Position numbers and translations under genes: made by a program. Of a DNA stretch of 64,000 nt, positions 1-11,445 are shown piece by piece. The DNA is from Usnea hakonensis. Its lineage: Eukaryota; Ascomycota; Lecanoromycetes; Lecanorales; Parmeliaceae. Position 1 is the stretch's first letter, and every line of letters starts with the position of its first letter. The notes beneath the pieces were generated by a model, which made no database searches, had not been told where the DNA came from, and saw only the letters and a list, made by a program, of their open reading frames with translations. The stretch spans positions 124,001-188,000 of the forward strand of contig BLJB01000180.1 of the NCBI GenBank assembly GCA_013423325.1. The letters are read 5' to 3'.

Positions 1-817
1 TTTGATATCTCGGCTTATTGCCCTGGTACGTGCTCTGAAGGGGGGAGCATTGCCGGGATCTTTTGGGGATGGGGAGGCTGGGGAGGGGGGAGAGAGGGAG
101 GGATTTGGGGTAAAGGGGATTTAGACTAAGCGGGATTCGGCTTAGAGGGGATTTGGGCTGAAGGCGATTTTGGCTGAAGGGGGATCAGAGACAGGGTGGG
201 TTTTGGGGGTGGGGCGAGGATTTAGAGGTAGAGAGAGGATGGGGGAAGCTTTGTGGGCATTTCCTGATGCGGGATTTATTGATAAGGTCTAAAGATATGA
301 ATCCAATCTATAGCGTTTTGCTGTCTTTTACTTGAGGCAGAAGGTGAAGACCCTTGCGCTGAATGCTCGTCTTGGATGTCAATAAGTAGAGTCGACAAAT
401 CGGCACCCTCGTTACCAAAGAGCTCTAACTAGTGACGAGGAGAAGCTGGCAAGCGGCAACGGAAGTTTTCAAGCTGAAGAAATGAAGAGACGATCTTCTA
501 GGTCGAAAGGCAGGTTTCAACACAATTACAAGTGACTTTGTCAGTCTCGGGAATGGATTCAGTAGTGTTGATAACGCCAAGGTGAACGAGGGGAAGAAAA
601 TCCGTTTACTCATTTAGGGTTGTACCCGCGCGCTAGTATTTTCTGGACCCCTCGGACCGCTTATTGTTGGGCGTAGAACCCTCGGCATCCAAGTTTTGTA
701 TGTTACAGACTTATTTTGCACATATCCTTCAGGCTCACAGTCTCAATAGCTAAATCTGAAGCGGATATTTCAGCTGTTTGAAACAGCGTTTCGAACAAAG
801 AGTTGCAAAGCGCAAAC
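1..817. other. Upstream intergenic DNA, no gene seen
   Basis: The first 250 bases are strongly G-rich on the plus strand with loosely repeated GGGGATTT-like words. The rest is of mixed composition. Reading frames here are short and carry no recognisable domain. The last part must contain the promoter and 5' leader of the splicing-factor gene that starts at 818. Confidence 0.5.
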
Positions 818-2966
818 ATGGAGGCTTCGCGAGGCCCTCCAAGGGTCAAGAACAAGGCACCAGGTAAGGCTTGCCTGTCAGTATCGATGAGACATGTACT
901 GACCCTCGTCAAGCTCCCCAGCAGATCAGTGCCGAACAGCTTTTGCGCGAAGCTGTCGATAGACAAGAGCCAGGGCTACAGGCGCCTACGCAGCGATTCG
1001 CAGATCTCGAAGAGCTTCATGAATTTCAAGGCAGGAAACGGAAGGAATTTGAGGACTATGTGCGAAGGAATAGAATAAACATGAACAACTGGATGCGGTA
1101 CGCGCAATGGGAGCTCGAGCAAAAAGAGTTTCGCAGGGCCAGGTCGATCTTTGAGCGGGCTTTGGATGTGGATTCCACCTCGGTCATACTATGGATCCGT
1201 TACATCGAGGCAGAGATGAAGACAAGGAACATCAACCATGCGCGAAATATACTGGATCGAGCTGTGACGATACTACCGCGAGTGGATAAATTGTGGTACA
1301 AATACGTCTACATGGAGGAAACTCTGGGAAACGTGGCGGGCACTCGACAAGTCTTCGAGCGTTGGATGTCATGGGAACCAGATGAGGCTGCGTGGTCAGC
1401 GTATATCAAGCTCGAGAAAAGGTATAATGAACTTTCTAGGGCAAGAGCGATTTTTGAGCGCTTCACACTGGTCCACCCCGAGCCCGGGAATTGGATGAAG
1501 TGGGCAAGGTTTGAAGAGGAGAATGGGACAAGTGATTTGGTCCGCGAAGTATTCGGTATGGCTATTGAGACGCTAGGGGACAATTTCATGGACGAACGGT
1601 TATTTGTTGCCTACGCTCGCTACGAAGCGAAACTTAAGGAATATGAGCGTGCCAGAGCAATCTATAAATACGCTCTGGATAGGCTTCCAAGATCGGATGC
1701 AAAAAGGTTGCACAAGTCATATACGACCTTCGAGAAGCAATACGGCGATCGAGAAGGCGTAGAGGATGTAATCCTTTCCAAACGCCGGGTTCAATATGAA
1801 GAGCAGATCAAAGAGAACCCCAAAAACTATGACGTTTGGTTCGACTTCGCCAGATTAGAGGAAACGTCACAGGATCCGGAGCGAGTGCGGGAGGTGTACG
1901 AAAGAGCAATTGCACAGATTCCGCCAACGCAAGAGAAAAGACATTGGAGGAGATACATCTATCTCTGGGTTTTCTACGCTCTGTACGAGGAAATGGACAA
2001 CAAGGACGTCGAACGGGCTCGGCAGATATACACAGAATGTCTCAAACTAATACCGCACAATAAATTCACATTCGCTAAGATTTGGATCATGAAAGCGCAA
2101 TTCGAGGTTCGGCACATGCAGATGCAAGCCGCAAGAAAGACCATGGGAAACGCTATTGGCCAATGCCCTAAGGAGAAATTGTTCAAGGGATACATTGAGC
2201 TCGAATTGAAGCTTTTTGAGTTTGTGAGATGCCGTACTCTCTATGAGAAGTACATCGCATGGAATCCTGCCAATTGTCAAGCCTGGATCAAGTTCGCAGA
2301 ATTGGAAAGAGGTCTAGACGACTTGGACCGCACGCGTGGTCTCTTTGAGCTTGCAGTCGACCAACCTGTCTTGGATATGCCGGAGCTGCTATGGAAAGCG
2401 TACATTGACTTTGAAGAGGAAGAAGGCGAGTACGACAGAACACGTAAATTGTACGAGCGACTACTCGACAAGACAGACCATGTCAAAGTCTGGATCAGCT
2501 ATGCCCATTTCGAAATCAACGTACCTGAGGAGGGCGAGGAGGATGACGAAGAACAGGAGGAGCGGCCAATCAGTGAAGAAGCCAAGCAACGCGCTCGCAA
2601 GGTCTTTGAGCGAGCGTACAAGAGCATGAGAGAAAAAGAGCTTAAAGAAGAGGTATGTTTCCAATGCTTCTTCATGCCATTCCTTGACCCAAGAGGTCTT
2701 CTTTACTAACGTTCCCCAAGCGCGTCGCCCTCTTGAATGCTTGGAAGTCCTTCGAAAGCACCCACGGCTCGCCCTCAGACATTGAAAAAGTCGACAAGCA
2801 AATGCCCCGCAAGGTCAAGAAGAGGAGAAAGCTCGACGACGACAGCTTCGAGGAGTACATGGATTATGTGTTCCCTGCAGACGACGAGTCCGCGGCAAAG
2901 ATGTCGAAGCTGTTGCAGATGGCGCACCAATGGAAGCAGACGCAAGGGGAGAATGGAGTGGCGTAG
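818..2966 (+). CDS. clf1: Pre-mRNA-splicing factor Clf1 / Crooked neck (HAT repeats)
   Basis: HAT-repeat scaffold protein of the Prp19-associated (NineTeen) complex, acting in the nucleus in spliceosome assembly and activation. Three exons are supported: 818-863, 914-2652 and 2721-2966, giving 676 residues, close to the usual fungal length. The start at 818 gives the conserved fungal N-terminus [15 protein letters not shown]. Intron 1 (50 nt) ends at AG 912-913, the acceptor that keeps phase and yields [11 protein letters not shown]. Intron 2 (68 nt) has GTATGT and TACTAAC signals. Tandem HAT repeats with W..YA..E and AR.IFERAL patterns run through most of the protein, and an acidic stretch lies near residues 550-565. 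A longer frame beginning at 871 merely reads through intron 1. Family identity is very secure. Confidence 0.97.
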
Positions 2967-3669
2967 TGCTTTGGCACCTTGTATTCATTCACTGAAGAGT
3001 GAAGACCAACAAATGATGATGCCAACAAGCGGAAGCTACCAAGTTTGCTTGAATCATCCGAATCCTTTCCTTGGGCTGGCTAATTCCTTTCCAAGCCGCG
3101 GGTGCACATCCGCCGATTTGGCCAATGTAAAAAGTCGACGTTCGTGGGATCTACCAATATACGACTTTTGCTACCCTTCTCTTATCATCTACCGAAACAG
3201 CGAACGAGTCTTTCGTCCTTCATATACGAGCCGGGCGGATCTCTCTCACAGCAGTGGACCTACGGCCTAAGCCATAGTAATCTGTCTCTGTATGCTTCTG
3301 TCTCTTGGGAAGTATGGGTTGCGATTCCCCCAGAAAGGGTGACGGCGACTTTCTAGAGGCAGTCGGAGTGGTTGAAATGGTGAATGGCAACGGAATAAAT
3401 GTCTTTAAAAGAGGATTCTTTGAGGGCACAAAGCCTCCAGGGCGAAGTGATGGACGGCCGTTGCGGCGATGAGCATGATTTCATAGGAGCAAGACCACAA
3501 CCTCAGCTAGCAAGACGAGGCACAAGGCCTCAAATCTCAAGAGTCGAGCGCAGCTCAATTGACTAGCAACTGCCATCGCTCCAATAAACCCACCACACTC
3601 CGCCCCCAACCAAACCTCGCCCCCACCACTATCCCCCACCACCTAATCATACACCCCCTCCCACCCACC
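2967..3669. other. Intergenic DNA between convergent genes
   Basis: This stretch holds the 3' ends of the converging Clf1 and membrane-protein genes. The second half turns strongly C-rich on the plus strand, continuing into the neighbouring gene. Open frames here are short, and I see no supported gene. Confidence 0.4.
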
Positions 3670-4245
3670 TCACAACCCCTTCCTCCTCCCCATCCGCTCC
3701 CTCTTCCTCCTCCTCTCCTCCTCATTCCGAAACGGCCACCCGCTCACCCTCCCCCCTCCCCCCCCCCCAAACATCAAACACCACACCCCAAACCCCCCCA
3801 GCCCCGCACTCCCCATCATCCCCAACACGAACCCCGCACCCCCACTCGCCGTCCAATTCACATACATGCACACCGTGCTCGCGACGTGGAATGTTGCGGT
3901 CAGGAAAATGGTGGGCCGCGCGTAGGGCGAGGGGGACGAGGCGTTTTCGGATTCGGAGAGGGGGGAGGTTAGGGGGAGGAGGCCGGTTAGGAGGATGGTG
4001 AGGAGGGAGAGGGTTAGGAGGGTTAGGGAGAGGGTGGGGGTTAGGTAGGTTTCGAGATCTGAGGGGGGTAGGGGTTAGTGGGGTGGGGAGGATGGTTTGT
4101 TTGGGGGGGAGGGGGGGGTACCGGTGGGTCGACGGGCGTCGGGGGATAGGAGGGTGACGATTAGTTTGGGGGATATGAAGAGGGGGATGGCTTGGAGGGT
4201 TAGCCAGGCGGCTGTGCTGGTGGCGTAGACGCCGGCGCTGTCCAT
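3670..4245 (-). CDS. Small conserved fungal tetraspan membrane protein, function unknown
   Basis: Two exons read on the minus strand: 4122-4245 and 3670-4058, joined by a 63-nt intron (GTACCC donor, CTAAC, CTCAG acceptor), giving 170 residues. The start gives MDSAGVYATSTAAWLTL, and exon 2 opens with DLETYLTPTLSL. I see about four hydrophobic segments: near the N-terminus, around residues 45-75, and two after residue 100, followed by a basic tail rich in Arg, Lys and Glu. I recall similar small membrane proteins with a DLETYL-like motif in other ascomycetes, but no function. Codons are extreme: nearly all end in C in the first two thirds, then nearly all in G. A homopolymer-rich stretch (poly-C at 3750-3770 on plus) could hide a sequencing slip, although the frame is open throughout. 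Confidence 0.7.
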
Positions 4246-4929
4246 GGTTGTTTGGAGCTGCTTGGGTTGAGGTGGGAATGGAGAGCCATTTAAGTAAAAT
4301 TGATTAGTAAGAAAAATTAGCGGCAAGCTTTAGAATTAGGGTGTGTTCAAGGTAAAGTATTCGGGTTTCATGATTATTTGTAGGGAAGTAGTCTCAAGGC
4401 ATCAAAAGACAGCAAGCCCCTCGCATCTGAGTTACCGGTGGTAGCCCTCGTGGCCGGAATCGCCGCCTGGTGGCTTCAAGGGCGGCGGCGGCTTTCATCT
4501 GGGGAGGCTAGCCCCAAGGTGGCAAGGCACTCTGCACTATCCTCCCGGAGAACTCTCATCTGGATGAGATCGCGCAGGACTGGTGACAAGACAATGGGAC
4601 TCTCCTGAATTACTGTCAGGTCATCTTGTCGAGCTCGCGGCTCGGTCGTGATATCACTTATAAGAAAACAGAGAGGGAGGTATATCTCATCATCGTGAAC
4701 TATCGATTCTCGATTAGACATATTGATATTCGAAGAAATCGATTTCATGCAAGATGTTCAATATAGGTCTTTTCAAAATCCAAGGGCCTCGCAGTAGACG
4801 TCTGTCGGCAGCTTCTCACATTACAACAGCGCAGTCGATATTCGGCTATTCTAAGGTACAAGGTATACGAATCAAGAATGCCAATATAATAGGTGTCGAA
4901 TGGAGCAGATATCCGGGTCATCCCCATCC
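4246..4929. other. Intergenic DNA
   Basis: This contains the promoter of the tetraspan gene and the 3' region of the pepsin-like gene. A 90-codon minus-strand frame at 4476-4748 is open but has no recognisable domain, so I do not call it a gene. Confidence 0.4.
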
Positions 4930-6636
4930 TCAAATTGCACTGTTCTGTCTACGAAGTCTCGGCGTGCTTGGCATCTCATGAGGTGGGATACCTTGACTTG
5001 AATCCCTATCTAATGGCATCTCTTGTGGCGGCTGCCGCTCGGATGACATTTCCGGTTTTGTGTACCCTAGGTTATTCACTTCTACCATTGTCCCGAGCTC
5101 TTGCTTCTGCTTCTCGAGTCGTCGTCGCTTTTGGAATAAGAATAAGCCCGCGCATATGAAGATGATGGTTAGGCCTCCAACGACCGCGCCAGCGATCGTG
5201 CCTTTAGGGATGCCAGAGCTTGGTGGTGGCGTTGGGGTTACGATTGGTGCTGGGCTTGCGAGGACGGAGGGTAAGAGCTGTGATGTAGGGGACGGCGCTG
5301 GGATGCTACAGGCGGGCGGGCCGATGGCGACAAGGTTCGAGGTGCTGGTTTGTTGGCTTTGCGAGAGCGTGAATTGCTGTTTATCGTTGTCGACTATGAG
5401 ATATGCGGAGCTGAGAAATGGCAGGCCAAAAAGCGGCATATCATTTACATTGATAGCTTGGAGACTGTTGATCAAGACTTCGACTACCGTGGAGTTGGGT
5501 GAATATTGTTGTCCTTCTGGATTGATATAGACATCTGGAACAACCAGTTGGTGATTAGGAATTCTTATGTCGAGTCCTGGGTAAATCGAGAAGGTGAGGT
5601 CGCCCTCATATCTGGGATTAACGTCAGCAATTTTAATTGCCAAGTAGATTGAGAATTTGGCGTACGCTCCGTCTGCGGGAATGATCATTCTCCATAAATT
5701 GATTGGACTTCTTGAACGACCTATTTCAGCTACTTCGGTGACATTCGTGAAGGCCCACCAGATGTCTTCAGACAGCGAGATGGGACTAAAAGTAGGTTCA
5801 ATACACGCTCTCAAAGCCGATCCTCGTGATTCACCGATTATGCTGACGTTTGAGCCATTCTTCAGATTCATATTGATATCGGTGACGGAAATGACAAGGC
5901 CGCTAGCGCAAGACTCCTCCACAGCAAATGGTAGTGTGATGTTGTTGCCCGTAATTTTCGCCGAATCATAACCACCGATTATTAAGCTTCCGTCAGTCTG
6001 ATATTGAGTCTGGGCACCAGTCCATCCCTGGAAAATTGAAAAGGTCTTGGAAAAAATGGCTCCAGCCGAGACAAGAGCATTCTGATAGTCGTCTGATCCT
6101 CGCATAATACCCAAAGGAAAATCAGGTATAGTATTAACGAGCAGAGTATCACTTCCCCATTCATAGTCTTGTTCAGGTGTACTGTCGTTTGCCGTCCCCA
6201 ACGCGCGAAAAGTTGTCGGAGACCACGTTTCTGAACTTCCCTCGTCAAACAGACCGCCAAATTGGTTGGAGCATTGCAACCTTGTATTGTTGACACTGCA
6301 GCCTGGAACAGTACCATCGTATGTATTATTATATTTCCTAGATCTGTTAGACGGACCATCTAAATCTCTCCATGTTCAACGAGAAAGATACGAACGGAGC
6401 AAGTTGAAAGGCAAAATGCTGTGCAGGGGTTCCACAGGATACAGCAGCACTCTCCTTAAGGTACTGTCGCCCAAAGTAACGTTGCGAATAGGGGAATGGA
6501 TTGGAACAGATTTTTGCGCAGTACAGGTCGGAAGGGACGAGGGGGAGGTAGCGGCAGACGGGATGGCGGAAGACGGCCAATATAGATGAAGAATCAACCA
6601 GAGTAACGGCAATGTCTGCCGCCCCGGTCCCCTCAT
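4930..6636 (-). CDS. Membrane-anchored pepsin-like (A1 fold) protein, probably non-catalytic
   Basis: Modelled as exons 6392-6636 and 4930-6337 with a 54-nt intron (GTATCT donor, CTAAC nine bases before the TAG acceptor), giving 550 residues. The N-terminus (MRGPGRQTLPLLWLILHLYW) looks like a signal peptide. The body has pepsin-fold landmarks: GSLIIGGYDSAKITG in the middle and LFGLPFLSSAYLIVDNDKQ near the end. Then come a Pro/Ser/Thr-rich stalk, one membrane segment (GTIAGAVVGGLTIIFICAGL), a dibasic stop-transfer KRRR and a Pro-rich cytoplasmic tail. No D-T/S-G catalytic motif is visible in either lobe. In exon 1 the family-like motif SCGTPAQHF occurs in the frame shifted by one base from the signal-peptide frame, so the N-terminal model may hide a small indel. 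The product is likely a cell-surface protein. Confidence 0.75.
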
Positions 6637-7406
6637 TCTTTTGGCTTCTGATGTAAATATCCAGTTCTAAAATAGTGAAGACACAGAGGACAGGAGATTG
6701 AGGTTTTGGAAAAGACACGAAGCTTGAAACTCTCTTTTGTACCTCAGCCCCAATTTTTTCAGCTGTCACATTGGCCTGGCATCAGGGTAGTACTGGATGG
6801 AGTGAACGAGCATTACCGACATACAGCGCCTGAAAAGGCATGCTGTTGGGCGAAAAAGCGAGAGATTGATTCGACGTACACTGCCAGATTGGCTAAGCGC
6901 CGACAGTGTATGAAACGTGCCAACAACCATGCCTCCCTAGGTGCGTGCATGCTCGTGGCACAAAAACGCTGGTAGGAATCCGGGATGATTTATCGGGAAA
7001 AGGAAGAGAGCACGAGATCATACAAGACTACCATTACGAGGCTTTCAAGAGACCATACCCATGGGCTTCCTTTTCTTTAGATGGGACGAATCAGAAAGTG
7101 GGCAACTGCAGACACTTGGCCGTTACGCTGCTCCTCGTTCGAACTCGATCACATAGAATGATAGTTAGAGTAAGGTAGTTGAGGATCTAGAGTAGAGACT
7201 AAAATTAATGGTGTTTCGGGATTGGTGGATCCTACCTTTAAACTTAAAAATAGGTTAAGGTGTCACCACTCCTTTAACTTCTCTACTCCCGAGGTCCCTT
7301 GTGAGATGGATAGCCTTCTTGCTAGCTGTCTTTTCTTCTCCGCATGCGCAACAGATATATGTACACCTCTGACCCTATCATGATTCTTTTCGACCATGGT
7401 TAAAGC
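6637..7406. other. Intergenic DNA between divergent genes
   Basis: About 770 bases separate two divergently transcribed genes and should hold both promoters. I see no convincing coding frame or repeat. Confidence 0.4.
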
Positions 7407-8390
7407 ATGCAATACCATAGCTTCGTCAACAGCATCCGGCAGAGCTTGGTCAACGGCAGTAGCACCATATGGCGGCGACCTGCGCGATTTACTTTCGGAG
7501 CATTCGTTGCCTTGTACCTATATCTCTTTACTTATCACGCTTCTTTATGGGAGGGATCGAGGGTGCAAGAATCTCTACAGCCTCACTTAGACGACATCCC
7601 TCCTCGAATATGGCAGATCTTCTTCGGCTATACCCCTCTCGACGATTTTGCACCGGCAATATAGATCTGGATTTCCAAGAACCAAGATTACAGCTATACT
7701 CTCATGAGCAACCAAGGTGGCAATGACTTCGCCCGGAAATACTATGCTGATCGATATGATATCCTCCAACCCTTCCTCCAACTCAAATTTCACGTCCTAC
7801 GTTCTGATCTACTACGATACATGATACTCGAATCAGAAGGGGGCGTATATAGCGATCTTGACACGGTTCCGGTTAAGTCCGTCCGAGATTGGATTCCACA
7901 AGAAATGAGATCTAAGGTTCACGCCGTGGTCGGTGTGGAGTATAACCAGCTAGATGAAGAGCCATATTATGGTATGAACGAACGGATCCAGTTCTGTCAA
8001 TGGACTATGGCCGCTAGCCGAGGGCATCCCATTGCGAAAAAGATCGTGAAGAAAGTCGTTACAGCCCTGAACGAGACAGTCGAACGCAACAATACCAGTA
8101 TCGCCGACTTCCAACCCACAGACGATGAGGTCGTCCAAATTAGTGGACCTGTGATCTGGACGCAGGCTGTCATGGAGGCTATTTCTGAGGTAACGGGGAC
8201 CAAAATGAGCTACCTCAATGTCACTGGACTGGCTGAGCCACGATTGTTTGGAGACGTCCTTGTGCTTCCGATTGATGGATTCGGGGCCGGGCAACCGCAC
8301 TCCAATTCGACTCGGGACGATAATCAGGGGCCAGGGGACTTTTTCGTGAGGCATCTGTGGAAAGGCTCTTGGAAACATGGATGGAATTAG
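7407..8390 (+). pseudogene. OCH1-like glycosyltransferase (GT32) with an in-frame stop
   Basis: The reading frame from ATG 7407 to 8390 encodes a type II Golgi glycosyltransferase of the GT32 family (OCH1/SUR1 group), which transfers sugars from nucleotide donors. Residues about 28-45 form a single membrane anchor, followed by IPPRIWQIFFGYTP, the usual start of the catalytic domain. The DxD metal/nucleotide site is at D150 and D152 in GGVYSDLDT. The frame is interrupted by one TAG at 7662-7664, between FAPAI and IWISKNQDY, in an otherwise intact 327-codon frame. Homologues I recall have Gln or another residue there. No GT lies near the stop that could splice it out. It may be a recent null allele, a sequencing error (CAG to TAG), or readthrough. 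Confidence 0.8.
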
Positions 8391-8794
8391 GGACATTGGA
8401 TATCGAGACGAAATTGGAACGAAGAGAGGTAACAGGTTGCAGCAATGTCTAAAGATAGCTTCTGACCGATAAGACATAATAAAGATTATGCCCCTATCGA
8501 GATCAAGAAATTTTGATTGTGAAGGACATGATTGCTTATCAACAATCTCAGTTGTCTACTCATGGAATCTAAGACTTCAAAGTTCAAACCACTGACAACT
8601 AATAGGGTTATCTCCGAGATGTGATTGTACAGGGAGCCATTCGGATCCTGGGCATACGAGTATTCTTGGTATTGTCATTGGGGGATCGTCAGCTATGTTT
8701 TCAGTTCATCAATATCATCAAAACAATCAAGGGGTATCTTCTCGCCAGTGTGCCCACCAAATCCTGCCATCGCTTATCAGATCATCATTAGTCG
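8391..8794. other. Short intergenic region between convergent genes
   Basis: About 400 bases of mixed composition lie between the ends of the GT32 and PARG-domain genes. I see nothing else supported. Confidence 0.4.
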
Positions 8795-9907
8795 TTAGAC
8801 CATCATACCATCAAGTCCCCTATAGAAGACGCCAAAGTTGTCGTCTCCGTCTTTCCTACCTCCTGACTCCATGACCGCAAACACAATCTGCTCCCACCAT
8901 CCCCCCTGAAACTCGCTTTCCGAAAACACCTCCTTCCAACAGCTCACGACCTCCCCGCGCGGATTTGCAAAAGCACCGCATCCCAGAGCCCCAAGCACTA
9001 ACACTCTATGCTCCTTGACTGCCGCAATCCGCAATATCACTCTCATCTTCTCTTTCATGGTTCCCCTATCCCCTGCGCGCCTGTACCTCTCCTTCCCACC
9101 TGCATCTTTTTCAATCGCCGGTCCCTGGATTGCCGCGACGCTCACGCAGCTGAAAACAGGCAAGTCATCTGGCTTGCTCAGATCCATCAATCCATGTCCC
9201 GAGCTCAGGTTTCTTCGTATTACCACCACCGTAGGACTGTAGATACCGCCGTCCTCAGGAATAGGATAGTACCTGATCTTCAGTGTAAAAAATAGACTGG
9301 AGCGGTAGCATAATGCTTCTTCCTGAGCCAAAGTACCATGTAGCCAGCCCCCACCACTGTGATAAGCGTTCGCCATATTGAGGACTAAGACTGGCTTCTG
9401 TGGAAGCTGCGAGACCTTTGGCGTGGAAAGATCGATCGCAGCATCGATGGTATCGGCATTTAAGACGCGCACAGCGGTCTGAGGTAGTCTTGGGCAATAG
9501 CAAGAATCCAGGTGAGATAGGTTGCCTGGGTGGTAGAGAATGCCTTCTGCGGGAGCCTGAGGTGTTGTCTTCAGGATGTTCGGCAGGAGAGCTTTCGTCT
9601 CGGCTGCTGTATGTGCGAGCATGACGCTCCGAGTGGGTTTGAGGATAGGCGATGGGCGGGCAAGGTTGGAGCGTCGTTCGGGATGAAGATGAACGAGGGG
9701 CTTCGCTGAATTGCCGTCATTCTGAAGAGGAGCCGCTACACCTGCGTGACTATTGGAGGACTCAGATGTGGGGAAATATGGGGAGGTGGCAGTGTCTTTT
9801 GCGGGGCGGTCTTTGGATCTGGATCTGAAGAAAGACGAAGTGATCTTGGTCTGGTATAGCTTTGAGCTTTGATCTTTGGGGTCAGAGTCCGCCCCAGTAA
9901 TGGTCAT
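8795..9907 (-). CDS. Microbial-type PARG catalytic domain protein (DUF2263)
   Basis: Single-exon gene of 370 residues. Residues about 100-360 match the microbial-type poly(ADP-ribose) glycohydrolase domain, a macrodomain-like fold that in characterised members removes ADP-ribose. Key features are N177-M-A-N followed by G185-G-G-W and the QEE triplet at 195-197, which corresponds to the catalytic glutamate signature of PARG. Further on, VLVLGALGCGAFANP is the phosphate-binding loop typical of the fold. The first 95 residues are polar, rich in Ser, Pro and Lys, and probably disordered. The start at 9907 is the first ATG in frame. Activity on protein-linked ADP-ribose is inferred from the family and not shown here. 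Confidence 0.88.
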   Translation of the reverse strand: MTITGADSDPKDQSSKLYQTKITSSFFRSRSKDRPAKDTATSPYFPTSESSNSHAGVAAPLQNDGNSAKPLVHLHPERRSNLARPSPILKPTRSVMLAHTAAETKALLPNILKTTPQAPAEGILYHPGNLSHLDSCYCPRLPQTAVRVLNADTIDAAIDLSTPKVSQLPQKPVLVLNMANAYHSGGGWLHGTLAQEEALCYRSSLFFTLKIRYYPIPEDGGIYSPTVVVIRRNLSSGHGLMDLSKPDDLPVFSCVSVAAIQGPAIEKDAGGKERYRRAGDRGTMKEKMRVILRIAAVKEHRVLVLGALGCGAFANPRGEVVSCWKEVFSESEFQGGWWEQIVFAVMESGGRKDGDDNFGVFYRGLDGMMV

Positions 9908-10254
9908 CGTGGTGCTTTGTTAGACGTCGGCATTATCCTCGAGATTTAAAATTGATATTTATTGCCGTAACGGTGGTGTTGACTTGTTTGCGAGCCTGGA
10001 GTCTCCTGCAAGTTAAACGTGACATGAAGTGGACGCTAAGACTTGACAATTTTATAGGGAATTGGGTATACTACTACAGTACAAGTTTGATGTGCATAAT
10101 TTACAGTTGCATTCCTAGCATATCGACCAACGCTTGAATTGATTTCTAAGCATGGCGCGAATCTCCCCCAAAAATAACCAAAAATGGAAAATATATACAA
10201 GCATTTTAACCCCTTTTTTCCCCACAAGTCTAGACGACGAGATTTACCATCACA
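9908..10254. other. Divergent promoter region
   Basis: About 350 bases lie between the start of the PARG-domain gene on minus and the NmrA-like gene on plus. The stretch is AT-richer than the genes and has no supported coding frame. It must serve as promoter for both. Confidence 0.45.
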
Positions 10255-11283
10255 ATGACACTTAAATTCTTAATCACAGGCGCGACAGGCGGTCTTGGTG
10301 GCGGCGTACTTCAACAGATCTCGAAGCATGTACCGAAATCAGACTATGCAGCCAGCTCATCTCGTCCAGAGGTTGCAGAGCAATTTGAAAGTTCAGGCAT
10401 CCAGTTCCGCCACGCCAATTACGAGGACCGCGTCTCGTTAGAAAAAGCATTTGCTGGAGTCGAGAAACTGCTGTTTGTGTCTGCGAACACCTACGACACT
10501 GAGGCGAGGAACCAGCAGCACAGGAATGTGATTGAAGCTGCCAAGTCCGTTCGCGTTGGGCATGTCTGTGAGCTCTTGAAAGATTTTTTGGGAGCTACGC
10601 TGACCAAAGGAGATTTATTACACATCGCTCGCTTGGGGTGGCCACTCTTCCGACTCGAAAATTGATGTACAGCAAGCGCATTATGTCTGCGAAGCGATGC
10701 TGAAAGAGTCTGTAAGCTCCTAGAGAAGAGATTTCGTTAGCATGGTCTGCTGAAGGCTACTAGATCTGGAATCACTTATACATCTGTTCGAGAGGGTGTA
10801 TATGCAGAAGCTTTTCCACTTTTCTTGAACTACTATCCTTCTTCTCAAATTCTGCGTCTACCAGCCGATGGCGCCGTTGCCTATGCATCTCGCGCTGAAC
10901 TTGCAGAAGCTACCGCAAATCTGATGATGAGAGGCGGCTACGAGAAGCAGATTGTGCTGCTGACAGGGCCAAAGGCTGTCACTTTAGCCGATTTGGTGGA
11001 ATCAATCAACGACGTTACTGGCAGAGAAATTACTGTCGAGGAAAGGCCATTCGATAAGTATGCAAAGGAAAGTGCGGAAAACGACGAAGGTGGTAAGTCT
11101 GAGTGGTGGTTTGAGAAGAGAGTATCGTGGTATCGCGGGATTGCAAACGACGACGGGAAGTCAGTGGACCCTTTGATGGAGAAATTGCTAGGCAGAAAGC
11201 CTAAAGATGGTTCAGAGATCGTGAGGGAGATTCTCACTGCTGATCCGCTTTACATTTGGCATCAGAATTATTCGAAGAAATAG
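10255..11283 (+). CDS. NmrA-like NAD(P)-binding oxidoreductase (QOR2/HSCARG type)
   Basis: Atypical short-chain dehydrogenase fold. The N-terminal MTLKFLITGATGGLGGGVLQ carries the TGATGGLG nucleotide-binding loop. Exon 1 is 10255-10563. Intron 1 (49 nt, GCTGAC branch) ends at 10612 and exon 2 resumes with IYYTSLAWGG. Exon 2 probably ends at 10711 (KES), and a 44-nt intron to 10755 then gives exon 3 (10756-11283), which contains SGITYTSVREGVYAEAFPLF. About 311 residues result, usual for the family. The second intron's acceptor is the least certain point: an AG at 10740 also keeps phase but leaves a 29-nt intron. The likely role is a quinone or NADP-sensing reductase; the substrate is unknown. 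Confidence 0.85.
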
Positions 11284-11445
11284 ATTCGAAGAAATGTAAC
11301 GATAGTCTCCCGGGAAGCTGTGGAAATCTCCGAACGACTGACCAATCTCAGTGGCTATAGCAGAGACCTTGAGGAAAACAGATTTACTAGCACATAGCAC
11401 ATCACGATCATGCAAGCTCTTAGATCCGAGTATTCTATATCGTCT

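Noticed and set aside
871..2709. Long frame suggesting a Clf1 start at 871 and an end at 2709
   Set aside because: Both ends read through introns; the conserved N-terminus at 818 and the exon after 2720 give the proper protein.
3960..4080. TTAGGG-like words resembling an internal telomere repeat
   Set aside because: They are CTAACC codon pairs (Leu-Thr) of the tetraspan gene on the minus strand and are not in a regular tandem.
4476..4748. 90-codon minus-strand frame between two genes
   Set aside because: No domain, no clear start context and no neighbouring exon it could join.
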